Shown: positions 1 to 9,171, numbered from the stretch's first letter. The stretch is 64,000 bases of DNA from Symmachiella macrocystis (GCF_007860075.1 NZ_SJPP01000002.1:806001-870000); one strand, 5' to 3'. Notes: generated from the sequence alone by a model not told the origin. Numbers and translations: made by a program.

Positions 1-1
1 A

Positions 2-3000
2 GTTTGGGTGGCCGAAGCGCACACCTATCCCGTGCGTGCTCCGGAAGGGCAGGGCAAAGACAAAATCATCATCCTGGAAGACACAACCGGCGACGGCGTG
101 CTCGACTCGCGAAAGGTGTTCATCGAAGGATTGAATCTCGTCAGCGGCATGGAAGTCGGTTTCGGCGGCGTGTGGGTGGGGGCGGCTCCGTACTTGATGT
201 TTATCCCCGACACAGATGGCGACGACGTGCCGGATGATGAACCGCAAATCCTGCTGGATGGATTCGGCTATCGCGATACGCATGAAACACTCAATGCATT
301 TATTTGGGGGCCGGATGGGTGGCTGTATGGTTGCCACGGCGTTTTTACGTACTCCAATGTGGGCAAGCCAGGAACGGCTGATGAGGATCGCGTTCCCCTC
401 AACGCCGGCGTGTGGCGGTATCATCCCACGCGACATGAATTCGAGGTTTTTGCTTGGGGGACGAGCAATCCGTGGGGCCTTGATTTCAACGATCGCGGGC
501 AAGCGTTCATCACTGCTTGTGTGATCCCACACCTGTGGCACATGATTCAAGGGGGCCGTTACCAACGACAGGGGGGACAGCACTTCAATCCGCACATTTA
601 CTCAAACATTCAGACAATAGCCAAACATCGGCACTATGTCGGCAATATCCGTGACCATGCTTGGTGGGGCAAGGAACCCGATGTACCGCAGGACACGCTG
701 GCCGCCGGAGGTGGGCATGCGCATTGCGGGGCAATGATTTATCTCGGTGACAATTGGCCGGATAAATACCGCAACCAAATCTTCATGCACAACATCCACG
801 GCAATCGCATGAACAACGACGCACTGCAGCGGGCCGGTTCGGGTTATGTGGGGGATCGCGCGCCCGATTTGATGTTGGCCAACGACAAATGGTTTCGCGG
901 AATCAATATGAAATATGGTCCGGACGGGTCGGTGTATGTGATCGACTGGTACGATCGCAACGCCTGCCACCGCACGAATCCCGAAATCTGGGACCGTACG
1001 AATGGGCGGGTGTACAACATTTCTTATGGTAAGCCAGAATGGGATCACCGCGATTTGCGCACATTGAGCGACCTGGATTTGGTCGAGTTACACAATCGCG
1101 AGAACGAATGGTATCCACGCACCGCCCGGCGAATTTTGCAACAGCGCGCATCTGAGAGAAATCTAGACGCGGGCGTCCGCAAGGCGCTATTCGCAATTCT
1201 AGAGTCGACCAACGACGTGGCACTCAAACTCCGGGCGATCTGGACGCTGCACGTCATCGGAGAATTGACCGAGGAAGACTTGCAGAAATTCATGCAAAAT
1301 GACGACGAATACATCCGCGGTTGGGCGATTCAATTGGGACTGGAGAATCGTCAGGTCTCACCGCGCATACTCAGCCAAATGGCCGACATGGCGACATCGG
1401 ACCCGTCTGCGGTTGTGCGGTTGTATCTAGCGTCGGCACTGCAACGTTTGCCGTTGGAACAACGCTGGCCAATCGCTCGTTCGTTGGTGCAGCATGCGGA
1501 GGATAGCGACGATCACAACCTGCCAGTCATGGACTGGTATGGCATCGAGCCGTTGGTCACAGCGGATACGGACCGGGCGATGGAATTGGCGGCGGCGACG
1601 AAAATTCCGACCGTGAAGCATTTCATCATCCGCCGGGCAGCGTCGGAGAATGGGAGTATGGGAGCAGTCACTCAGCTACTGGCAAAAACCGCAGATGCGT
1701 CGACCCAGAAATTGATTCTGGGCGAAATGCTGAAAGCGTTTCAGGGACGGGTAAATATTCCCATGCCTGAATCGTGGAAGCCCGCCTATGACCGGTTGTC
1801 GAAAAGCCCTGATCAAACCGTCCTTGACCGAGCGGACCAGGTGGCAGTCGTGCTAGGGGACCAGCGGATCTTCCCACGGATGCGCCAACAACTAGTTGAT
1901 CCCCAAGCAACTTTAGAAAAACGCCAACAGGCACTGGCCATTCTTGTGCGTGGTCGCGACCAACAGGCGGCGGATGCGTTTCAGGCGGTGCTTGGCGAGC
2001 CGGAATTGCGCGGCGCTGCAATTCGCGCGCTGGTGGCATTCGACAATCCAAAGATCGCAATATCTGTACTCGCTGAGTACGGCAACTTGACCGAACAGGA
2101 ACAACGGGACGCGATCAACACATTGGTCGCGCGGCCCGGTTTTGCGATGGCGCTGTTAGATGCGGTTGAACAACAAAAAGTACCGCGTACCGATTTGCAT
2201 GCGTATAACGTGCGGCAACTTTTACGTTTTGATAACAAAAAACTCAACAGCCGCCTCAAGCAAGTCTGGGGCGAGATTCGCGATACGTCAGCGGATAAAA
2301 AAGCATTGATCGCGCGCCACAAACAGCTGCTCAGCAAAAAGGCGTTGAAAGCGGCCGATGCTAGTAATGGGCGGCGAATCTTTGCCAAGACCTGTGCATC
2401 GTGCCACACGCTGTTTGGCGAAGGGGGAAAAATCGGGCCCGACATCACGGGATCGAACCGCGCGAATCTGGATTACATTCTGGAAAATGTACTCGATCCC
2501 AGTGCGGTGATGGGCAAGGATTACCGCTTGACGGTCCTGGTGACAGTGGACGGGCTAGTGGTTTCAGGCTTAGTGGAAAAAGAGACCGACAGCGCCGTGA
2601 CGATTCGTACGATCAACGACACGGTGGTGATCGCCAAACAGGATATCGAAGAGCGGATGTTGTCCGATCAATCGATGATGCCCGAAGGTTTATTGGATCC
2701 GCTCAAGCCGGAAGAAGTTCGCGACCTGATTGGTTACTTGGCGAGTCCGCATCAAGTATCGCTCCGCGGCCCTCGTGCTCCGATCAACGCGAAGTCGGGA
2801 CGCGTGCCGGATGCGCTGGAAGGGGAGTCGCTAAAGATTATTGGTAAAACTGCCGGGAATGCTCGCAGCCAACCGATGGGCGGTTTTCATGCCGACCGCT
2901 GGAGTGGCAATGATCACTTGTGGTGGACCGGTGCTAGTCCCGGCGCAAAATTGGAGCTAGAAATCCCCGTCGAAACGGCCGGTGCGGCCGAGTTGGAAAT

Positions 3001-3241
3001 CGTCCTGACCCGTGCACGGGATTACGGCATTGTGCAATTATTGTGGGATGGCAAAAAACTGGGCGCGCCGATTGATCTTTATAACGGGCCCGATGTGGTA
3101 ACGACTGGCGTCTTGTCATTTCCAGTCAGCGGCTTAACGCCCGGCAATCACAAACTGACGATCGAGATCCTCGGCGCGCATCCCAAAGCGGCAAAGGCGT
3201 ATATGGTGGGGTTGGATTTCGTGCGGTTGAAAACGCCGTGA
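2..3241 (+). CDS. PVC-type membrane-bound dehydrogenase with HEAT repeats and cytochrome c domain, 5' truncated
   Basis: The reading frame is already open at base 2 (V-W-V-A-E, a typical propeller strand of this family), so the GTG at 8 is not the true start and the gene begins upstream of the window. The first ~330 residues resemble the sorbosone-dehydrogenase-like beta-propeller of planctomycete membrane-bound dehydrogenase proteins. Residues ~370-760 are helical HEAT-type repeats. A heme c motif CASCH lies at ~796-800 (counted from base 8), with a later MMPEGLL that could give the distal Met ligand. The last ~150 residues look like an added beta-sandwich. Such proteins are exported and thought to oxidise sugars or related compounds, but the substrate is unknown. 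Family assignment is firm; function is inferred. Confidence 0.9.
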   Translation, partial: VWVAEAHTYPVRAPEGQGKDKIIILEDTTGDGVLDSRKVFIEGLNLVSGMEVGFGGVWVGAAPYLMFIPDTDGDDVPDDEPQILLDGFGYRDTHETLNAFIWGPDGWLYGCHGVFTYSNVGKPGTADEDRVPLNAGVWRYHPTRHEFEVFAWGTSNPWGLDFNDRGQAFITACVIPHLWHMIQGGRYQRQGGQHFNPHIYSNIQTIAKHRHYVGNIRDHAWWGKEPDVPQDTLAAGGGHAHCGAMIYLGDNWPDKYRNQIFMHNIHGNRMNNDALQRAGSGYVGDRAPDLMLANDKWFRGINMKYGPDGSVYVIDWYDRNACHRTNPEIWDRTNGRVYNISYGKPEWDHRDLRTLSDLDLVELHNRENEWYPRTARRILQQRASERNLDAGVRKALFAILESTNDVALKLRAIWTLHVIGELTEEDLQKFMQNDDEYIRGWAIQLGLENRQVSPRILSQMADMATSDPSAVVRLYLASALQRLPLEQRWPIARSLVQHAEDSDDHNLPVMDWYGIEPLVTADTDRAMELAAATKIPTVKHFIIRRAASENGSMGAVTQLLAKTADASTQKLILGEMLKAFQGRVNIPMPESWKPAYDRLSKSPDQTVLDRADQVAVVLGDQRIFPRMRQQLVDPQATLEKRQQALAILVRGRDQQAADAFQAVLGEPELRGAAIRALVAFDNPKIAISVLAEYGNLTEQEQRDAINTLVARPGFAMALLDAVEQQKVPRTDLHAYNVRQLLRFDNKKLNSRLKQVWGEIRDTSADKKALIARHKQLLSKKALKAADASNGRRIFAKTCASCHTLFGEGGKIGPDITGSNRANLDYILENVLDPSAVMGKDYRLTVLVTVDGLVVSGLVEKETDSAVTIRTINDTVVIAKQDIEERMLSDQSMMPEGLLDPLKPEEVRDLIGYLASPHQVSLRGPRAPINAKSGRVPDALEGESLKIIGKTAGNARSQPMGGFHADRWSGNDHLWWTGASPGAKLELEIPVETAGAAELEIVLTRARDYGIVQLLWDGKKLGAPIDLYNGPDVVTTGVLSFPVSGLTPGNHKLTIEILGAHPKAAKAYMVGLDFVRLKTP

Positions 3242-3333
3242 TGTGTTTTCGGCACGACTTATCAACACTGGCAAAGACAGTGGCCCACAACCTCCAAATA
3301 AAGTCGTGACAAGACGCTGATCAGGACCACCGC

Positions 3334-3843
3334 ATGCCATTTACGCCGTTTCACTTTGGGCCGGGATTGCTGATCAAAACCCTGACCGGCCGCATGTTTT
3401 GGCTGACGCCGTTTGTCACCGCGAACGTGTTGATCGATGTCGAGGTGTTGTATTATTTGTGGATGCGTTCGCGACCGTTTCACCGCTATGCTCACTCGTA
3501 TCTGGGTGGAATCGTCGCGGGATTGTTGGCAGGCGCTGGTACGTTTGCTGTTGCGATGTTTGTTGCACGCGTTTGGCCGGGGCGGTGGTCCTTTCTCCCG
3601 ACGGCGAAATCCTCAAAGCCTCTACTGCTGTTTCAATCAATCACAGCCGGCTTGGTGGGAGGGATCTCTCACATTTTTCTTGACAGCCTCGTGCATGCAG
3701 AAATCGAGCCGTTTTGGCCGTTTGCCACAGGGAACGAACTCGCGGGGTTGGTCTCTGGACGAATCGTCTATCTGAGCTTGGTGCTATTCGGTCTGCTCGG
3801 TGGTTGTATCTGGTTGCAGGAGTATCTGGCAGCCGATCGATGA
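3334..3843 (+). CDS. Small integral membrane protein, putative metal-dependent hydrolase-like (DUF4184-like)
   Basis: The 169-residue product begins MPFTPFHFGPG and has about four hydrophobic segments (near residues 22-42, 55-80, 100-122 and 142-160). Histidines sit at membrane edges: His7, the H-R-Y-A-H-S motif near residues 49-53, and a histidine in the HIFLDSLVH stretch. This pattern recalls the YdjM/DUF4184 group of membrane-bound hydrolase-like proteins, where clustered His and Asp may bind metal. It follows the dehydrogenase gene by 92 bases on the same strand, which could allow readthrough, but no functional link is evident. No enzymatic role is shown by the sequence. Confidence 0.75.
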   Translation: MPFTPFHFGPGLLIKTLTGRMFWLTPFVTANVLIDVEVLYYLWMRSRPFHRYAHSYLGGIVAGLLAGAGTFAVAMFVARVWPGRWSFLPTAKSSKPLLLFQSITAGLVGGISHIFLDSLVHAEIEPFWPFATGNELAGLVSGRIVYLSLVLFGLLGGCIWLQEYLAADR

Positions 3844-4018
3844 GTGGGTTTACGCTGGGATAATCTCGCTGCCCGGATTCCGCCGCATTTTCCCGGCCGT
3901 GTCATGGAAACTCTCGACGCGGGTTGTTATCGTCGTGACCGCTCTCATTCCCATTAATTGTGTACAAAATCTTTCCTATCAGGCGGCTGCCTGACCTGCG
4001 AGAAGTTGTTGACTGCCT

Positions 4019-5119
4019 ATGCCCCGCCGTCGTAAAAACTCGACTACTGAAGTCAAAACTCTTCCCACGCCGGTGCAGGAACAACTGCTGATTGATGCGG
4101 TTTGCCCGCTTCTCGAAGAGCAGACCGCTGAGATACGCGTGTTGTGCACAACACTCAGCCGTGGACAGGCAGCAGCGGCGCTTGCCGCGGTATGTCCTAC
4201 TGCGCTGGTCACTTGTCATTTTTTAGACGCCTACCTCGCCGAGTTGACGCGTGAATTTGCAGGGGCTTCGCTCAACTTCGAGACCGCATGTTCGGCCGAA
4301 TTCCCCGAGACTCCGATCGACCTGGCTGTGATTCCCACGCATTCGGGTGTGGAACCGGAATTAACGCGGGACCGTTTACAATCCACGCATCAAGCGCTGG
4401 TCGAGGGAGGACGATTGGCCGTCTCGACCAACGACCCCAAAGACAGTTGGCTGCACGAGTTGATGCAGTCGATGTTCGATAAAGTCACGCGGATTGCGAC
4501 CAAAAAACGAGGCGTGGTGTATATTGCTCGTAAAACCGCGCCGCTGAAGAAACTGAAATCCTTCGAGGCCCGCTTCACGTTTCCCGATCATGACCGTCTG
4601 ATCACAATTGTCAGCCGTCCGGGAGTCTTTTGCCATCGTCGTTTAGACGACGGTGCGCGAGCGCTGCTCAAAGTTGTTGAGGTTCGCGATAACGATCGGA
4701 TTTTAGACATGGGCTGCGGCGCCGGTGCTGTCGGTCTGGCACTGGCGGCGCGTAACGCCAAGATTTCCGTAACCGGCGTCGATTCCAATGCACGTGCAGT
4801 CTGGTGTGCGGAGCAGGGAGTGGCCGCAAACGAACTGGCCAACTTCAACGCAGTTCATACCGCCGACGGCAGTTGCGAAGAGGAGGGGAGTTACGACCTG
4901 TTCTTAGGAAACCCGCCTTACTTTTCCAACTACCGCATCGCCGAGTTATTCCTACAAACCGCGGTGCGGATGCTGAAACCGGGCGGCGAAATCATGATCG
5001 TGAGCAAAAGTATCTCCTGGTACAAACAACGCATGGCGGAGCTGTTTGACGACGTAGGAACGGCCGAATCGGGGCACTACATCATTGCCGGCGCAGTGAA
5101 TCGACGGCGGCGGAAATAG
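4019..5119 (+). CDS. RsmC/RlmG-like class I SAM-dependent RNA methyltransferase
   Basis: This 366-residue protein has two methyltransferase-like halves, as in RsmC and RlmG. The N-terminal half (~30-180) is degenerate. The C-terminal half carries SAM motif I LDMGCGAGAVG (~223-233), an acidic ribose-binding residue in VTGVDSN, and the catalytic NPPY motif (~294-297), which places the target exocyclic amine of a base. NPPY/NPPF after motif I is typical of N2-guanine rRNA methyltransferases, so 16S rRNA G1207 or 23S G1835 is the likely substrate by family knowledge. No clear Shine-Dalgarno precedes the ATG at 4019. The 175-base upstream gap shows nothing else recognisable. Which rRNA site is modified cannot be told from sequence alone. 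Confidence 0.85.
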   Translation: MPRRRKNSTTEVKTLPTPVQEQLLIDAVCPLLEEQTAEIRVLCTTLSRGQAAAALAAVCPTALVTCHFLDAYLAELTREFAGASLNFETACSAEFPETPIDLAVIPTHSGVEPELTRDRLQSTHQALVEGGRLAVSTNDPKDSWLHELMQSMFDKVTRIATKKRGVVYIARKTAPLKKLKSFEARFTFPDHDRLITIVSRPGVFCHRRLDDGARALLKVVEVRDNDRILDMGCGAGAVGLALAARNAKISVTGVDSNARAVWCAEQGVAANELANFNAVHTADGSCEEEGSYDLFLGNPPYFSNYRIAELFLQTAVRMLKPGGEIMIVSKSISWYKQRMAELFDDVGTAESGHYIIAGAVNRRRRK

Positions 5120-5125
5120 CGAATT

Positions 5126-5155
5126 TTCGCAAAAAACGAAAAAATCTGCTAAGAT
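5126..5155 (+). promoter_or_regulatory. Possible sigma70-type promoter for the YiiX-like gene
   Basis: TTCGCA (5126-5131) and TAAGAT (5150-5155) are separated by 18 bases, giving a reasonable -35/-10 pair about 85 bases before the ATG at 5238. The gene also has a good AGGGAG ribosome-binding site just upstream of its start. Only hexamer matching supports this call. Confidence 0.35.
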
Positions 5156-5237
5156 TCCCAAAGTTGGGCCGAATTACGTGTGGGAGAATCCGTCTCCTCA
5201 AGTCCTACTTCGATCGTAATTTTAGGGAGATAAACGC

Positions 5238-5915
5238 ATGTCTTGGATCCTCGCTGCCGCGCTGCTGACAGCGCAGCCGACCGAGATGCCCGTTGAAGAA
5301 TTGACCGCCACAAAAGCCGTAGAACGGATTGAAGCACTGCCCACCGGCACGTTGATCTTCAGTGCCGGCGATTGCTTAGCGATACGGGTCTATACGCAAA
5401 GTCGCTTCACGCACGTCGCTGCCGTAGTCTCGGATCAAGGCAAAATGACCGTCTATGACAGTGACAACGGGGTGGGCGTGCGACGACAAGACTTGGCGGC
5501 GTATTTGAAATCGCAGTCGCCCGGCGAAATCCACATCGTCCGTCCGCGCTGCCCATTCTCGAAACGGCAATGCCGCCGATTTCGCGCGGAGTTGGAGGAA
5601 CAACTCGGGCGGCCCTACGGTGTGAAACATCATCTCACCGGCAACCGGGCCAAAGGACTGCATTGTGCGGAATACGTGATGGATGCCCTGATGGCGGCCA
5701 ATGTGATGACGGCCAAGAATCCCCCCCGCGTCTCCCCGGCCAGCCTGCATACCGGTGCGCACAAGAAGCAGACCTACGTCCCAGAGATGACGGTAACAGT
5801 CTGCGATCTCGCCCCGGAGAAAGGGGACGGCTGGTGCAGCCAGACTTGGCTCGACACCAAACGCTGTACGAAGCGCTGCTACCTAAAAATGCGCGGCTGG
5901 TTTTGCTGCTATTGA
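5238..5915 (+). CDS. YiiX-like permuted papain-fold (NlpC/P60 superfamily) enzyme, probably exported
   Basis: The 225-residue product starts with a short hydrophobic stretch that could act as a signal peptide. The core matches the permuted NlpC/P60 arrangement, in which the catalytic His precedes the Cys: SAGDCLAIR (~43-50), a His in RFTHVAAVV (His59), and the nucleophile in GLHCAEYVMDAL (Cys143). YiiX/YebB-type proteins are thought to be amidases or lipid-modifying hydrolases of the envelope; the substrate here is unknown. An AGGGAG ribosome-binding site precedes the ATG. The C-terminus is unusually cysteine-rich (CSQTW, CTKRCYLK, WFCCY) and may form disulfides if exported. The gene converges on citrate synthase. 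Confidence 0.8.
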   Translation: MSWILAAALLTAQPTEMPVEELTATKAVERIEALPTGTLIFSAGDCLAIRVYTQSRFTHVAAVVSDQGKMTVYDSDNGVGVRRQDLAAYLKSQSPGEIHIVRPRCPFSKRQCRRFRAELEEQLGRPYGVKHHLTGNRAKGLHCAEYVMDALMAANVMTAKNPPRVSPASLHTGAHKKQTYVPEMTVTVCDLAPEKGDGWCSQTWLDTKRCTKRCYLKMRGWFCCY

Positions 5916-5940
5916 GCGACGCGGCAGCGACTTGTTCCCC

Positions 5941-6010
5941 GTAGGTCGTGCTGTGCATGACGAAGCGCAGTTGACCCTGCCATGAAAATGTCATGCAAAT
6001 CATGACCTAC
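5941..6010. repeat. Long imperfect inverted repeat between convergent genes
   Basis: GTAGGTCGTG (5941-5950) faces CATGACCTAC (6001-6010), and just inside TGCATGAC (5954-5961) faces GTCATGCA (5990-5997). Together they form a two-segment stem of about 18 pairs separated by a symmetric 3/3 internal loop. The element fills the gap between the YiiX-like gene and gltA, which converge. It could work as a two-way terminator, although no T-run follows. A half-copy (GTAGGTCGTG) recurs at 35329-35338, suggesting a dispersed REP-like element. Confidence 0.6.
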
Positions 6011-6021
6011 GAGTGCATCCG

Positions 6022-7161
6022 TTAGCGTTCGCTCACCGGCACGTAGGTGCGTTCTTCGCTTCCGATGTAATTGGCTGAAGGGCGGATGATTTTGTTGTTG
6101 GACAATTGTTCCAGAATGTGTGCACACCATCCAGAAATGCGACTTGCGGCGAAGATACAGGTGAAGATATCACCAGGGATCCCCATGTAGTGTTGCAAGC
6201 TGGCCGAATAGAAATCGACGTTGCAATTCTTATTGATGGCTTCTTTGACTTGGCTCTCGAGCTCGATCGAAATGTCGTACCATTTGGTCTCTCTCTTTTC
6301 GATGCCCAAGCGGCGGGAGAGTTCCTTGAGATGTGCGGCGCGGGGGTCTTCGACCTGATAGACGGCGTGCCCGAAGCCCATGAATTTGCCTTTGGACTCT
6401 CGGACACCTTCCACAAACTTGGCAACATTGGCAACGTCGTCAATTTTATGCAGGGCTTTAAGCACCTCGACATTGGCACCGCCGTGTAATGGACCTTTCA
6501 GAGCGCCAATGGCGCCGGTGACGGCGGAATAGATGTCGGTGAGTGTCGCAATGATCACGCGTGCGGCAAACGTACTGGCGTTGAGCCCGTGTTCGGCATG
6601 CAAAATCAAAATCAGATCCATGGCCTTCGTCTCGTCGGCCGAGGGATCTCGTCCGTTGAGTTGCCACATATAGTTCCCAGCATGGCTGAGTTCCGGTTTG
6701 GGCGCCAGCGGTTCTTGGCCGTGGCGAATGCGGTGAATGGCGGCGATGACTGAAGACAGGCGGGCGATCAGGTCAATTGATTTTTCGAAGTTCGCTTCCG
6801 GGTCGTTATTTTCAGCATCGTGATCGGCCATTCCCAGCGCTGAAATGGCGGTTCGCAGTGCCGTCATCGGGGGAATGTCTTGCGGAAATGATTTGATCAG
6901 TTCCAGTGTTGAAGCCGGGATTTCGCGGCTGTCGGCCAACATCTTGGAAAAGGTGGCCAGTTGTTCGGTATTGGGAAGTTCCCCTTTGAGCAGCAGGTAG
7001 GAAACCTCTTCAAAGCTACTGTGTTCGGCCAGTTCGTGGATGTTATAACCGCGATACATCAACCGGCCTTCCAGGCCGTTGACCTTACAAATGGAACTGT
7101 CGGCTGCAATGATGCCCTTGAGACCTTTAGTCGACACTGATTTCCCTTTCAGAACTTCCAT
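6022..7161 (-). CDS. gltA: Citrate synthase
   Basis: Citrate synthase condenses acetyl-CoA with oxaloacetate at the entry to the TCA cycle. In the longer 384-residue frame, the catalytic residues are visible as His231 in GPLHGGAN, His270 in GFGHAVY and Asp321 in NVDFYS. The LHAEHGLNASTFAAR helix and the C-terminal NNKIIRPSANYIG segment are also family hallmarks. The length fits the short bacterial type rather than the longer NADH-regulated E. coli type. I chose the ATG at 7161 (MEVLKGK) because it matches family N-termini; ATG 7176 is also possible and neither has a clear ribosome-binding site. A promoter about 290 bases upstream implies a long leader. Confidence 0.97.
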   Translation of the reverse strand: MEVLKGKSVSTKGLKGIIAADSSICKVNGLEGRLMYRGYNIHELAEHSSFEEVSYLLLKGELPNTEQLATFSKMLADSREIPASTLELIKSFPQDIPPMTALRTAISALGMADHDAENNDPEANFEKSIDLIARLSSVIAAIHRIRHGQEPLAPKPELSHAGNYMWQLNGRDPSADETKAMDLILILHAEHGLNASTFAARVIIATLTDIYSAVTGAIGALKGPLHGGANVEVLKALHKIDDVANVAKFVEGVRESKGKFMGFGHAVYQVEDPRAAHLKELSRRLGIEKRETKWYDISIELESQVKEAINKNCNVDFYSASLQHYMGIPGDIFTCIFAASRISGWCAHILEQLSNNKIIRPSANYIGSEERTYVPVSER

Positions 7162-7449
7162 AAAACACCCAGTCATTTGATAATCTGCGCGGCTGCCGAC
7201 AACGATCCCCTTGCAACATGTTCCGCAGGTTTTGCCTGGAGCGCATCAATACCGTCGGAATCTTTTTTCGTAGGGGGCCACTCAGCCTATCCCACGCTGG
7301 ACCATTGAACTCGCATCATCCAGCCGGTGGCGGACGGCAGCGGGAGTCAAAGTTGCTGAACTCGCTTGTTTCGCAGGTTCTTTCACCAACCCGCCCGTCT
7401 ACCGTGTCAACACGATGGGCGTATAAAAGCGATCTCAACACGCACTCGC

Positions 7450-7477
7450 ATTATAACAACCTGCACAGGGAGTTCAA
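7450..7477 (-). promoter_or_regulatory. Probable promoter of citrate synthase with long 5' leader
   Basis: On the minus strand, TTGAAC (7477-7472) and a perfect TATAAT (7455-7450) are 16 bases apart. Transcription would start near 7443 and run toward gltA, giving a leader of roughly 280 bases. The interval 7177-7580 contains no other supported gene; the open frame on the plus strand there lacks a ribosome-binding site. Support is hexamer match and position only. Confidence 0.45.
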
Positions 7478-7580
7478 CGATTGCCTAAGGGGTGGAGTCG
7501 CAGTGGGATTGTCCCAGAATCCAGCCAGTCATTTGCCGTAAATACGTGCAACCACTTGTCTAAAACAGATTGTTTTTCAA

Positions 7581-8726
7581 TCATTCTTCGACGAGACGTG
7601 CGGTTGTGATTTCGGGGCGCAAATGGCTGTCCATCCAGGCATAAATCAATGCCCGGGAGGCGTGCTCCACGGAATGCTTTTGGCCATGCACGTAGAATCC
7701 AAAGTTCTCTGGAACACCTTCCAACTCAAAGACCTCCATGATCTTCAGGTTCATCAACACCCGCTGCCGCTGAATTGGCGGGCTGCCGTCGTTGAGTGCC
7801 GAGACATCCAAAAAGGCGCGGGGGGCAACCAGGGCGATGATTTCGTGAAAATCGATCGGCGGCAAGTTCCCTTTCAGCAACTCGGGCCGCAGGTGCTTAA
7901 AGTAGACGTACCAATGGTCACGGGACCAATGTTCGACGCCGGGATTGTGGCGGAAAAAACTCGCGCCGCAATTGCAAGCAGCGACCTTGATGCGCTCGTC
8001 GTAGGCCGCTAGGAAAAACGTGCCATGCCCCCCCAGCGAATGCCCCAACGCCCCGATGCGATCGTCGTCTACTTCGGGAAGCGACTGCAACACGTCAACG
8101 GCGATCGAGTGCTCGTAAGTGAATTTCCCGACAGCTGTCCACTCGGGGTGTTTTTTGTGAAATGCTCCGGTTTCATAAGCCCCTTCCGCGGGAATTCTCG
8201 TGCCGGAGACAAAATGTTCAGGCGCGATGACCACATACCCGCGGCGAGCGAGATGATCGAGGTACGCCTTGTTGGGATTATCTGCGAGTCCAGCTGCTCG
8301 TTTCATCCCCTGTGCAAATGTGCCATGCAAGGCGACAATCGCCGCTGATGGTTCGCTGAGTCGGAGCGGGATTCCCAAATAGGCATGCGCGCGCTCGTCC
8401 GCTTCGACGTTGTAGCTGATCAATTTGCGAATGTACTTCCCATCGACCTCGACCGTCTCATGGACCTGCAAATCGAGCGGCGGTTTGGTTGGTTTTTGAT
8501 CGTCGCGGAGCAGTTCCAGATAGCGTTGCCTCAATTTCTTTTTATACGCCAACCATTGCTCCGGGGTATTGATGCCTTCTAAGAGGTCGTCCCAGGAGGA
8601 GTGAATTGCGGGCGGATCGGAGCGTTTGCGGACCGGCGAGGCGTCCTCAGCTGCATGTAGCGTCCCAATCAGGCAGAGCAGGGGGGCAGCACTGAATAGG
8701 CATCGGCGGATGAGTCGGTCGAACAT
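7581..8726 (-). CDS. Secreted alpha/beta hydrolase (acetyl xylan esterase / dienelactone hydrolase-like)
   Basis: The protein has a signal peptide (MFDRLIRRC, a hydrophobic core, then cleavage near TLHAA), so it should act outside the cytoplasm. An alpha/beta hydrolase core follows: an oxyanion-loop LHGTFAQG (~133-140), nucleophile elbow GHSLGGH with Ser near 230, and a likely catalytic His in VHGQKHSVEH near the end. Planctomycetes carry many such esterases for polysaccharide side groups, but the substrate here cannot be inferred. I start it at ATG 8726, which has GGGAG 12 bases upstream; the longer frame from 8744 would place that site inside the gene. It reads away from the repeat-rich gap at 8.75-9.17 kb. 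Confidence 0.85.
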   Translation of the reverse strand: MFDRLIRRCLFSAAPLLCLIGTLHAAEDASPVRKRSDPPAIHSSWDDLLEGINTPEQWLAYKKKLRQRYLELLRDDQKPTKPPLDLQVHETVEVDGKYIRKLISYNVEADERAHAYLGIPLRLSEPSAAIVALHGTFAQGMKRAAGLADNPNKAYLDHLARRGYVVIAPEHFVSGTRIPAEGAYETGAFHKKHPEWTAVGKFTYEHSIAVDVLQSLPEVDDDRIGALGHSLGGHGTFFLAAYDERIKVAACNCGASFFRHNPGVEHWSRDHWYVYFKHLRPELLKGNLPPIDFHEIIALVAPRAFLDVSALNDGSPPIQRQRVLMNLKIMEVFELEGVPENFGFYVHGQKHSVEHASRALIYAWMDSHLRPEITTARLVEE

Positions 8727-8777
8727 TATGTTGTTTTCTCCCACGGCGAATCATAGAGGGTCGGACTGTTTCTTCTC

Positions 8778-8906
8778 GTTCCCAAACTCCGCTTGGAAAC
8801 GCAACTTCGCGAAGCTCTGCTCCACTTGTATGATAGCGTATGCGTCTCGCAGCGGTAATGAAGCACAGGTCTCGAAGCGAAGCTTCGAGAAATTGGGTTC
8901 CCAAAC
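8778..8906. repeat. Degenerate intergenic repeat element with direct and inverted units
   Basis: GTTCCCAAAC occurs twice in the same orientation, at 8778-8787 and 8897-8906. Between the copies are a perfect palindrome CTTCGCGAAG (8805-8814) and a hairpin in which CTCGAAGC (8871-8878) pairs with GCTTCGAG (8882-8889). The element occupies the non-coding gap between the hydrolase and the small membrane protein gene. Its structure suggests a dispersed planctomycete intergenic repeat, perhaps a MITE remnant. No reading frame here is convincing. Confidence 0.5.
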
Positions 8907-8965
8907 AGGAACCGGGGAATGCAGAAATGGGCGCGCAAAGTTAGCACCAGAAATCCTCTTCCTTT

Positions 8966-8993
8966 CTTTGCGCCTTCGCGTCTCTGCGCGAGA
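8966..8993 (+). repeat. CTTTGCGCC-type dispersed repeat, single arm
   Basis: The stretch starting CTTTGCGCCTTCGCG at 8966 and followed by a T-run near 8996 resembles the right arm of the inverted repeat at 28316-28397 (CTTTGCGACTTTGCG, then GTGAGG). It is probably another degenerate copy of the same dispersed element. Similar sequences occur between genes in many environmental bacteria; their role is unknown. Confidence 0.4.
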
Positions 8994-9171
8994 CCTTTTT
9001 TTGACTTCCAAATGGAGCGAGGATCATCCGAGGAAATCAGCAAATCTCGAAATCGTTGGATGTGTATTTGCGCATGCGCCTTGCCTCCGGAGGTCGGGAT
9101 ATCTAAAACAATTGCGAGGCCTATAAAGCGCCGTTTCTGAAAAAACGAAAAACGATCAGGAGAAAAACACC

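Noticed and set aside
7218-7541. A 107-codon plus-strand frame upstream of citrate synthase
   Set aside because: No ribosome-binding site, Arg/Ser-rich composition and an opposing gltA promoter inside it; treated as non-coding leader.
8626-9126. A 166-codon plus-strand frame over the hydrolase start and repeat gap
   Set aside because: It spans a signal-peptide gene on the other strand and several palindromes; composition is not protein-like.
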